Assembly: GCF_008634025.1 (NCBI RefSeq)
Contig: NZ_PDCM01000002.1
Span: 3,063,001-3,127,000 of the forward strand
Direction: 5' to 3'
Length of the DNA: 64,000 nt
Source of the DNA: Streptomyces albofaciens JCM 4342
GTDB lineage: Bacteria; Actinomycetota; Actinomycetes; Streptomycetales; Streptomycetaceae
Shown: positions 10,301 to 16,166 of the stretch, piece by piece
Layout of the letters: each line of letters opens with the position of its first letter
Position numbering within the stretch: position 1 is the stretch's first letter
The notes under the pieces: model-generated
What the model saw: the letters and a program-made list of their open reading frames with translations, nothing else
Databases searched by the model: none
Told to the model about the DNA's origin: nothing
Translations under genes and position numbers: made by a program

Positions 10301-11080
10301 GCTGATGGTGAAGCGGGTGGTCCCGGTGCCGGAGCCGCGTTCCAGGGTGCGGGCGACGAACTCCTCCGCGGCGGCCAGCTGCCGCTCCAGCTCCGCGCAG
10401 CGCCGCTCGGCGGCCGCCGCCCGGCCGCGCGCCTCCTCCAGGGCGGTGCGCAGGCGCGCGGCCTCGGTGCGCAGCCGTTCGCGGTCCGCGCGCAGCCGCT
10501 CCTGCGCGGCCCGGGTGCGTACGGCCTCGTCCTCCTGGGCGGCGTGCCGGGCCTCCAGCCGGGCGGCGGCGCCGCGGCGTTCGGTCTCCAGCTCGGCGAT
10601 GCGCCGCTGTCTGGCGTGCAGGGCCTCGGTCAGCGCTTCGACGTTCGTCTCGGCGGCCCGCTGGCGCCGGTCGGCCTCGGCGAGCCGGTCGCGGAGCAGC
10701 TGGAGCTCCCAACCGAGCTTGTTGGTGGCGCGCAGGGCCTCCCGTTGGAGGGCCGTCACACGGGCTGTGACCTCGGCGGACACCGGGCGGCCCAGGGCCT
10801 GGGCGGCGTCCTCCAGGAGCCGTTCGACGAACTCGGCGGGGGCGACGGCCGTGCCGTTGAGGTAGCGGGAGACGGTGCCGGGGTCGTGGTGGCGGCGCAG
10901 CGCGTAGCGCCGCACGGACAGCCGCAGTCCGGCGAAGACGCCGCGCAGGGCCAGGGCCAGTTCCCGGCACTGCGGGGCGACGTGCCGGGGCACCGGCTTG
11001 AGGTCGCCGACGCGCTCCCCGGCGGGTGGCACGGGCGCGGGATCGCGCGCGTCGCCGTCCGGTCCGGCCGCTGTGTCCAT
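7370..11080 (-). CDS. STAND protein: HTH - coiled coil - TIR-like - NB-ARC - TPR (FxsT-like)
   Basis: 1236 residues. Order: an HTH-like module (~40-95, with D-P-G-T-V-S-R-Y-L-N), a long charged coiled coil (~105-248), a TIR-like domain (~255-395, R-F-T-I-S-F-A-G-P-D-R), an NB-ARC NTPase with P-loop A-G-M-P-G-V-G-K-T-Q (441-450) and Walker B W-L-I-V-L-D-G-A-D-D, then a winged-helix region and C-terminal tetratricopeptide repeats. It resembles the FxSxx-COOH system TPR proteins (FxsT). ATG 11080 follows a GAGGGG ribosome site; the longer open frame has no support. It is separated from the second STAND gene (11378-14383) by a divergent small gene, so it probably has its own promoter. Likely a sensor or switch; its ligand is unknown. 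The HTH and coiled coil are absent from the paralogue. Confidence 0.85.
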   Translation of the reverse strand: MDTAAGPDGDARDPAPVPPAGERVGDLKPVPRHVAPQCRELALALRGVFAGLRLSVRRYALRRHHDPGTVSRYLNGTAVAPAEFVERLLEDAAQALGRPVSAEVTARVTALQREALRATNKLGWELQLLRDRLAEADRRQRAAETNVEALTEALHARQRRIAELETERRGAAARLEARHAAQEDEAVRTRAAQERLRADRERLRTEAARLRTALEEARGRAAAAERRCAELERQLAAAEEFVARTLERGSGTGTTRFTISFAGPDRFWAVWVRHRLEINGHEAALQCWEPPAGLSLRESLRALLIVEGTHVLLLGDGLIAAGPHTAAGWTEALREQPGRLAVFAVTARAAEAAGADPDAGFLGAVGAEEAERRILERLGLDTTFAGVRTGASAPRFPAEPPHIWGGVPDRDPGFTGREELLGHLGHHFDEGRSGAAVCVLAGMPGVGKTQLAAEYAHRFAAQYDAVWWIPAGGDPHAVRARLAALYDALTAPGATGTGGPAAPADRARAVLDALRRGAPYGRWLIVLDGADDPRRTAGLLPSGPGHVLITSQHGGWAAPDARVLQVPPFARSESVRYVRRRLPRVGRAEAELLAAELGDHPLAVAQAVAYLDAEVLPVPRYLARLRDTSWERAPLTATGDYPTTFSRALTSVLRRLRETHPEAVELLHVCALFADGGAPPALLRISLPEPLRGQCLDPQRWQALVAVLVEHFLAGLWTPEDGEGGAEPTGSVLRMHPLVRRVVRDEMPGGYRIGLLRRVRHALATADPCDPANVRVWPQYARIVPHLEPSGGPGEAGEENASLVLNCVRYLHLRGDSRTASHLLERMARSWRGQLGDGHPWTAAIVPRRSEVLRALGSYRRAAAADRAELSRLRAADAPASAVLAAVGDVGADLRGLGRYREALEYAREQYDGRAAELGPAHPVTLEAAGALADSLRLLGRYAEALRLSEHTAAGYQSPPEPQDLWRLRAEGRHALDLRLLGHYESALGRQLATTQAHRELLGAEHPLTLCAEHGLALCELRNDAVGEGLVRLREVREAAERVLGPTAPPALMTAASHACAERTHGDPDEGLSRCDESLRRHRSVYGPHPCTAGALTNYAVALRTVGETERARELNEEALRLLTAFLGEDHPWTLGAAYNLCADHEYGPDPGGAPDLSRTTAERAARTLGARHPWALLARAAHAAVLRLTGAADEADAVEAQALAGLTETLGGGHRLTVAVGTGRLPVWTFDPLPG

Positions 11081-11111
11081 GCTGGCCCCCTCGACGCGGG
11101 GCGTTGGGCCG

Positions 11112-11176
11112 GTCCGCAACGTGTGCGGACTGCCGCAACACCGGTGCGCGCCGCGACGGTGGTGCCGTGCCACCGT
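11112..11176. promoter_or_regulatory. Two inverted repeats in a divergent promoter region
   Basis: GTCCGCA at 11112-11118 and TGCGGAC at 11124-11130 form a perfect 7-bp inverted repeat. ACGGTGG at 11156-11162 and CCACCGT at 11170-11176 form a second. Both lie between the STAND gene start (11080) and the divergent small gene (11208), where a shared operator would be expected. No regulator is identified. Confidence 0.4.
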
Positions 11177-11207
11177 CCGTCCGGGCCCCAGCGAGAGGAC
11201 CGCTCCC

Positions 11208-11321
11208 ATGCGGCGCAAGCGCGTTGTCGTGAAGATTCCGTCGTACGTGACCGTCGCGGTGGCCTCCGGCGCGGTGCAGGCCGCCGTGTCCTGGCTGCTG
11301 CACCTGCTCCTCGGCTCATGA
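11208..11321 (+). CDS. 37-residue basic membrane peptide, unknown function
   Basis: ATG 11208 is preceded by GAGAGGA at a good distance. The product starts M-R-R-K-R-V-V-V-K-I-P, then has a hydrophobic stretch (V-T-V-A-V-A-S-G-A-V-Q-A-A-V-S-W-L-L-H-L-L-L-G), so it looks like a single-pass membrane peptide with its positive N-terminus inside. A hairpin follows right after the stop. It lies between two STAND genes on the opposite strand. I do not recognise the family. Short toxin, membrane effector or ordinary small protein are all possible. The strong ribosome site and the terminator argue that it is real. Confidence 0.6.
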   Translation: MRRKRVVVKIPSYVTVAVASGAVQAAVSWLLHLLLGS

Positions 11322-11335
11322 CGAGCGTACGCCGC

Positions 11336-11361
11336 CGGGGCCCGCGCCGGTGCGGGCCCCG
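11336..11361. terminator. Hairpin between converging small gene and STAND gene
   Basis: CGGGGCCCGC (11336-11345) and GCGGGCCCCG (11352-11361) are a perfect 10-bp stem with a 6-nt loop. It lies between the stops at 11321 and 11378, so it can serve both strands. Confidence 0.75.
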
Positions 11362-11377
11362 GGCGGGCCGGGGCGCG

Positions 11378-14300
11378 TCAGACCGGCTGCGGCTCGAAGT
11401 CCCAGTACGGGCGGCGCCGGCGGCGGGCGGAGAGGGTGTGCGGGTGCTCGGCGCCCAGCGTCTCGGTGAGCTGCTGCACGGCCTCCTGCTCCAGCTTGGA
11501 CGCCTCCTGGCCGCGCCGCAGCGCCCGCAGGTCGTCGGCGAGGGCCGTCTTGGCGGAGAGGGTCAGCGGGTGGGTGTCGCCGAGCGTCTGCTTGGCGCGT
11601 TCCAGGGTGTCGCGGCTCAGCTGGGCGGCGCTCTCCTCGTCGTCGACGCGGTTGCGGGCGCCGGCGGCGTTCAGGGCGCAGCCCAGCGTCCAGGGGTGGT
11701 CGGGGCCCATGGCCCGGGTCATGCCTTCGAGCGCCTGTTCGGCGATGGCCAGCGCGTTGTCCCGCTCGCCGAACTCCCAGCACACCAGGCCGGTGTTGCC
11801 GAGCGCGCCGACGGTGAACGGGTGGGCCTCGCCGACCAGGGTGCGGTACCGCTCGGCGGCCTCCTCGCCCAGTTCCCTGGCCTGGCCGAGGTCGCCGTGC
11901 TCGCGCAGGAAGGTGGCGTAGTTGGCCTGCATCATGAGCGTTTCGGGGTGGCGGGGGCCGTGCACCCGGCGGGCGCGCTCCACCACGTCGCCCATCAGCG
12001 CGTCGGCCTGGGTGACGGCGCCGGAGCGGCGCAGGCACAGCGCGAGGTTGTGCTCGGCCCGCAGGGTCATCGGCGTGTGCTTGCCCATGACCTGGTGGTA
12101 GAGCCGTACGTTCAGCTCCTGGCGGGAGAGGGCGTCGGTGTAGCGGCCGAGCAGGCGCAGCATGCGGGCGTACGAGTACGCGGCGCCGAGCGTGAGGTGG
12201 TGCCGGGCGCGCAGCTGGCGCTCCCAGACCAGCAGCACCTCGCCGTAGAGGGCGAGCGCTTCCTCGTAGCGGCCGACGGCGCTGAGCGCGGAGGCGAGGT
12301 TGCTGCGCGAGGAGAGGGTGAGGGGCGCCTCGGGGCCGAGGAGTTCCGTACGGCCGCGCACGACCGACTCGAAGATCTCCAGTGCCCGCTGGTAGGAGCC
12401 CAGCGCCATGTAGGTGCCGGCCAGGCCGTCCTGGGCGCGCAGCAGGGCGCCGTCGCCCGGGTCCCGTTCGGCGGCCAGTTCCTCGACGATGGCGCTGCCG
12501 ACCGCCTCGGCCTCGCGGTAACGGCCCAGGCGGCGCAGCATGTTGGCGTGCTGGTGGGTGATCACGAGCATGGTGCGCTGGGTGGGCGCGATGCGGGTGC
12601 GCCAGCGGGACAGGAACTGCTCGCACAGCCGCAGGCCGATGCGGTACTCACCGCGCACCCGCAGGTACTCGATGCAGTTCAGCAGCAGTTCCTGGACGGA
12701 GGTCTCGGGGCTGTCCAGGACGCCGGCCGGCTCCAGGTGCGGGATGAGGGCGGCGTACTGCTCCCAGGTGCGGGTGTCGGAGGGGCTCTGCGGGTCGGCG
12801 GTGGCCAGCACCCGGCAGGCGGTGGCGGACATGGTGTCCCGCTCGTCCTCGGCCATGTCGCTGCGCAGGAACCGGTGGTAGAGCCGGTGCATCTGCGCCG
12901 TCTCGACGGCGGGGTCCGAGGTCGTCTGGGCGACCTGGTAGTCCAGGCGCACGGCGGTGGACTCGGTCAGCCGGCGCAGCGCGGTGTTCCACGCGATCGG
13001 CTCGGCCGCCAGGTCGGCGAGGTATTCGGGCAGGTCGCCGCGGCGGGCGCGGGCGAGCATGGGGACCGGGATGGCGTCCGGCGCGAAGAACGCGAAGAGC
13101 TTGAGCAGTTCGACGGCGGCGGGGCTGCGCTCGCGCAGCGTGTTGAGGGTTATGGCCCAGCTGGTCTGGAAGGCCATCGGGTAGTCGGTGGAGATGCGGA
13201 TGCCGACCAGGCTCGGCTCGCCGCGCCGGATCAGCTCGATGTACTCCCGGGGCGCCATCGGGTTGGCGTCCAGCCAGGCGGCGGTCTGCGCGAGCAGCAG
13301 CGGCAGGTCCTGTACGGCGTCCGCCAGCAGGTCGGCTTCCTTGTTGGTCAGCCGGGGGGCGCGGCGCCGCGCGTAGGCGACGGACTCAGTACGGGTGAAG
13401 GGCAGCACCTCGATCTCCTGGGCGCTGCCGGAGCCGGACCAGTCCCGGGTGAGGGTGGTGATCAGGACGTGGCCGCGGCCGTCCGGCACCAGGTCCTCGA
13501 TCTGCTCCATGTCGTCGGCGCTGTCGAAGACCAGCAGCCAGCGGCGGTACGGGCGGCCGATGCGCAGCGCCTCGTGGACGGCGCGGATGCGGTCGCCCAG
13601 CTCCTGGCCGACCGGCAGGTTCATGCGGGTGGCCAGTTCGGCGAGCTGTTCGCGGGCGGCGCCTCGGTTGGTGGCGCTGATCCACCACACCACGTCGTAG
13701 TCGTTGCCGAAGCGGTGGGCGTACTCGGCGGCGATCTGGCTCTTGCCGACGCCGGAGATGCCGTACAGGGCGATCCGGGTCTCCAGCGGCTGGCCGGCTC
13801 CCGGCAGCGGGCCCGCCAGCTTGCCGTGCAGCTCCTCCAGCGCGGTGTCGCGGCCGGTGAAGCGGTTGTTGCGGCGGGGGATGTTCCAGATCTCGGGCGG
13901 GTCGTTGGGGAAGCGCGGGGCGTTGGCGGTGGGCTCGGCGGAGCCGCGGCCGGCGGCCGGGACGCCGAGGCGGTTCAGGACGCGCCGGTTGGCCTCGACG
14001 GCGTCCAGGTCGCGCAGGTCGGCGGGGCGCAGCACGGAGGCGGTGGCGGGCAGCCGCTGGGTGGCGACGCTGACGGCGGCGAACCGGTCGGCGTGCTCCG
14101 GTACGACTTCCTGGAGGGCGGCCGTCCACTCCTCGTGGGTCTTGGGGCCCAGCTTGAAGTACCAGTCGTCCAGCACCATGAGCAGGCGGCCCTCGGCGGC
14201 GAGCAGGCCGGCCAGTTCCTCGGTGAGGGGGCTGTCGGCGGCGGGGTCCCAGCGCAGCATGGTGGTGCCGTGCCCGAGCTGCTCCAGCTGGTGCGCGATC

Positions 14301-14383
14301 CATGCCGCCCAGGGCCGGTTGAACCCCGCATAGCTGATGGTGATGTGCTCTCCGGAGCCGGTAATAGCGGACTGGTCGGCCAT
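11378..14383 (-). CDS. fxsT: STAND protein: TIR-like - NB-ARC - TPR (FxsT-like)
   Basis: 1001 residues. The N-terminal TIR-like domain (~10-140, I-T-I-S-Y-A-G-F-N-R-P-W) is followed by NB-ARC with P-loop G-I-S-G-V-G-K-S (208-215) and Walker B W-L-L-V-F-D-S-A-D-D (282-291), then about ten TPR-type repeats in the C-terminal half (recurrent A-L-x-x-Y and L-G-x-x-H-P-x-T-L). This is the domain order of the FxSxx-COOH system TPR protein. ATG 14383 has GAGGAG upstream; the frame extends to 14440 without support. It is the gene after the radical SAM maturase, 93 bp downstream. The family position suggests a sensor that uses the TIR-like domain as signalling head. A CGATA/TATCG repeat in the gap may mark a separate promoter. 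Confidence 0.87.
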   Translation of the reverse strand: MADQSAITGSGEHITISYAGFNRPWAAWIAHQLEQLGHGTTMLRWDPAADSPLTEELAGLLAAEGRLLMVLDDWYFKLGPKTHEEWTAALQEVVPEHADRFAAVSVATQRLPATASVLRPADLRDLDAVEANRRVLNRLGVPAAGRGSAEPTANAPRFPNDPPEIWNIPRRNNRFTGRDTALEELHGKLAGPLPGAGQPLETRIALYGISGVGKSQIAAEYAHRFGNDYDVVWWISATNRGAAREQLAELATRMNLPVGQELGDRIRAVHEALRIGRPYRRWLLVFDSADDMEQIEDLVPDGRGHVLITTLTRDWSGSGSAQEIEVLPFTRTESVAYARRRAPRLTNKEADLLADAVQDLPLLLAQTAAWLDANPMAPREYIELIRRGEPSLVGIRISTDYPMAFQTSWAITLNTLRERSPAAVELLKLFAFFAPDAIPVPMLARARRGDLPEYLADLAAEPIAWNTALRRLTESTAVRLDYQVAQTTSDPAVETAQMHRLYHRFLRSDMAEDERDTMSATACRVLATADPQSPSDTRTWEQYAALIPHLEPAGVLDSPETSVQELLLNCIEYLRVRGEYRIGLRLCEQFLSRWRTRIAPTQRTMLVITHQHANMLRRLGRYREAEAVGSAIVEELAAERDPGDGALLRAQDGLAGTYMALGSYQRALEIFESVVRGRTELLGPEAPLTLSSRSNLASALSAVGRYEEALALYGEVLLVWERQLRARHHLTLGAAYSYARMLRLLGRYTDALSRQELNVRLYHQVMGKHTPMTLRAEHNLALCLRRSGAVTQADALMGDVVERARRVHGPRHPETLMMQANYATFLREHGDLGQARELGEEAAERYRTLVGEAHPFTVGALGNTGLVCWEFGERDNALAIAEQALEGMTRAMGPDHPWTLGCALNAAGARNRVDDEESAAQLSRDTLERAKQTLGDTHPLTLSAKTALADDLRALRRGQEASKLEQEAVQQLTETLGAEHPHTLSARRRRRPYWDFEPQPV

Positions 14384-14439
14384 GCGCCCGTCTCCTCGGT
14401 ATGCGGCGGTTCGCGCGTGCGCGAGCTGGCTGTTCGGCA

Positions 14440-14456
14440 CGATAGCCCAAGTATCG
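14440..14456 (-). promoter_or_regulatory. Inverted repeat before the fxsT-like gene
   Basis: CGATA and TATCG flank a 7-nt spacer in the 93-bp gap between the maturase stop and the STAND start. TATCGT on the minus strand could act as a -10. A possible internal promoter or operator, weak evidence. Confidence 0.3.
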
Positions 14457-14476
14457 CCCCGTGCGGCGACGCCACG

Positions 14477-15694
14477 TCAGGTCTTGTGCGGCGTAGGCCA
14501 GTTGACGGACGCGGCGGCGAGTCCGGCACCGGCCCGGGGCGGCCGTCCCACGTGCACCTCGGCGTCGAGCCGGGCGGCGATGTGGCGGATCACCCGTTCC
14601 AGGTCGGCGCAGTACACGGACGGGTTACGGAAGCCGCTGCCGGCCCGGTAGCGGTGGGCGTAGTTGCCGCCGCCGCACACCGTCATCAGCGGGCAGGCAC
14701 GGCACCGGTCGCACAGGCCGTCGGCGCCGAGGCGGCGGGCGGCCATCCCCGGGTGGGCCAGCGCCTCGTCGAAGCTGTTGCGGAAGACGTCCAGGCCGGT
14801 GGCGGCGGCGCCCTCGTACGCCGATTTGAGGGAGTCGACCTGCTCGATGGCGCCGTCGGTGTCGACGACGAGGGCGACCACGGGCGACAGGCCGACCGCC
14901 TCGCTGCTGCTGGGGCGGCCCAGCAGCAGGCCGATGATCTCGGTGAAGAGGCGTATCCGGGGCGCGGGCTCCGCTTCGTCCCACCAGAGGTCGAAGACGG
15001 TGCACAGCCAGTCGCCGTACGGGGTGCGGCTGACCGGGGCCGGGGGCAGCGGCGGGCGGCTGGTCCAGTTGGCGTGCGGGAGGAGGAAGTCGAGCATCGG
15101 GGGGCCGAGCGCGCGCAGCGAGCCGTAGACCAGGGCGGGGTCGGAGGTGATGTCGATGGTGCACAGGATGCCCGCGAAGGTGTCGGGGCGGCGGGCGAGC
15201 AGCCGGGCGGCGCGGGACGCGGCCGCCCAGGAGGGGCGTCCGGCGTGGTCCAGGCGCCGCCGGTTCAGGCCGGGGGTGCCGCCGTCCAGGCTGAGCCCGA
15301 CCCGGAAGCCCGCGGCGGCCAGGGCATCGAGGGCCGGCGGGGTGAGGAGGGTGCCGTTGGTCTGTACGCCCAGGTGGACGCGGCAGCCGTCCGGGAGTAC
15401 GGCGCGCAGCGCGGCGGCCTGGTCCAGGAGCGGTCCCGGGCCGGTGAGCAGCGGCTCGCCGCCGTGCAGGTCGACGCGGATCTCGTCGAGGCCGTGGGCC
15501 CGTACGTGTTCGGCGATGCGCAGCGCGGTCCGGCGGACGGTGCCGGGCGGGGTGTGCGGCGGGCGGGCGCGCCAGCTGTGGTCCGGGCCCGCGTAGATGT
15601 AGCAGTAGGTGCAGGCGAGGTTGCAGCGGCTGTGGGTCTTCAGGACGAACTGGCGGAAGGGGACCACGGGCGGCTGAAGGCTCTGGCACACCAC
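14477..15694 (-). CDS. fxsB: Radical SAM/SPASM peptide maturase, FxsB-type (cyclophane-forming family)
   Basis: 405 residues from GTG 15694, which has AGGGGG seven bases upstream; the longer open frame runs through the precursor gene and is a shadow. The Cx3Cx2C cluster motif is C24-N-L-A-C28-T-Y-C31 after V-L-K-T-H-S-R, followed by H-G-G-E-P, and by S-L-D-G in the barrel. The C-terminal SPASM part has C-D-R-C-R-A-C-P and C-G-G-G-N-Y-A-H-R-Y, then a last Cys (V-Y-C-A-D-L), enough for auxiliary iron-sulfur clusters. Family members crosslink an aromatic side chain to a nearby residue in a precursor peptide. The precursor lies 163 bp upstream. The FxsB assignment rests on the neighbourhood and motifs; the core motif here is not F-x-S. 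Confidence 0.85.
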   Translation of the reverse strand: MVCQSLQPPVVPFRQFVLKTHSRCNLACTYCYIYAGPDHSWRARPPHTPPGTVRRTALRIAEHVRAHGLDEIRVDLHGGEPLLTGPGPLLDQAAALRAVLPDGCRVHLGVQTNGTLLTPPALDALAAAGFRVGLSLDGGTPGLNRRRLDHAGRPSWAAASRAARLLARRPDTFAGILCTIDITSDPALVYGSLRALGPPMLDFLLPHANWTSRPPLPPAPVSRTPYGDWLCTVFDLWWDEAEPAPRIRLFTEIIGLLLGRPSSSEAVGLSPVVALVVDTDGAIEQVDSLKSAYEGAAATGLDVFRNSFDEALAHPGMAARRLGADGLCDRCRACPLMTVCGGGNYAHRYRAGSGFRNPSVYCADLERVIRHIAARLDAEVHVGRPPRAGAGLAAASVNWPTPHKT

Positions 15695-15857
15695 GACGCC
15701 GCCCCCTGCCTGCGTCCGACGTCCGGGCAGCCCGATGACGGCCCGCTGTGGCGATATCTGGCTCGGCCACCGGAGAACATGCACACGGCAACAGCAACTG
15801 GCCGGAACCGAAGCGCGTTTGCCCAAAAACCGACGCCCGGTGTTCAGAAATGGACGC
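15695..15857 (-). other. 163-bp spacer between precursor and maturase
   Basis: Lower in G+C than its surroundings. On the minus strand, just after the precursor stop, a short ACCG/CGGT stem is followed by TTTTT, which could be a weak attenuator that leaves more precursor than maturase mRNA. I find no second peptide with a ribosome site here. Confidence 0.4.
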
Positions 15858-16085
15858 TCACCGCACGGTCGGTCCCGGACCATCGTCGTAGTACGCCACC
15901 GCCCGTTCGGCGGGGATCCAGTTGCGCAGCAGCAGGGCGGCCACCTCGCCCAGCACCGGATGGCCCGTCCGCGCGGCCACGGCGGCCACATCCACACCGC
16001 CGAAGTCCGGCAGCGGCTCGGCCGACGGGCCGGACGGCTCGGCCGGTGCGGCCGGGGCCGGACCGGTGACGGGGACTGTCGCCAC
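15858..16085 (-). CDS. RiPP precursor peptide with Y-Y-D-D core
   Basis: 75 residues from GTG 16085, preceded by a perfect GAGGAG six bases upstream. The first 28 residues are Pro/Ala-rich. Residues ~27-58 form a predicted amphipathic leader (D-F-G-G-V-D-V-A-A-V-A to L-L-L-R-N-W), similar in style to FxsA leaders. The tail is A-V-A-Y65-Y66-D67-D68-G-P-G-P-T-V-R. There is no F-x-S-x-x terminus; instead Tyr-x-Asp triplets (Y65-Y66-D67 or Y66-D67-D68) fit the general aromatic-X-X pattern used by three-residue cyclophane maturases. It lies between the vWA gene and the maturase, same strand. That the modified tail is excised or stays attached is unknown. Confidence 0.75.
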   Translation of the reverse strand: MATVPVTGPAPAAPAEPSGPSAEPLPDFGGVDVAAVAARTGHPVLGEVAALLLRNWIPAERAVAYYDDGPGPTVR

Positions 16086-16166
16086 GCTGTTCTCCTCTGG
16101 GCCGGGTGGCCGGGATGTTCCCGCGCGCCCGGGCACGGAAACGCCCGGCCCGGCCGGGTCGGACGG

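Noticed and set aside
15858..15900. FxSxx-COOH terminus on the precursor
   Set aside because: The tail reads Y-Y-D-D-G-P-G-P-T-V-R; no Phe-x-Ser triplet is present, so the standard FxsA label does not apply.
7436..16069. A plus-strand open frame of 2877 codons
   Set aside because: It lies antisense to two STAND genes and the maturase. The translated sequence is Gly/Ala/Arg/Gln-rich with no domains, a typical shadow in high-G+C DNA.
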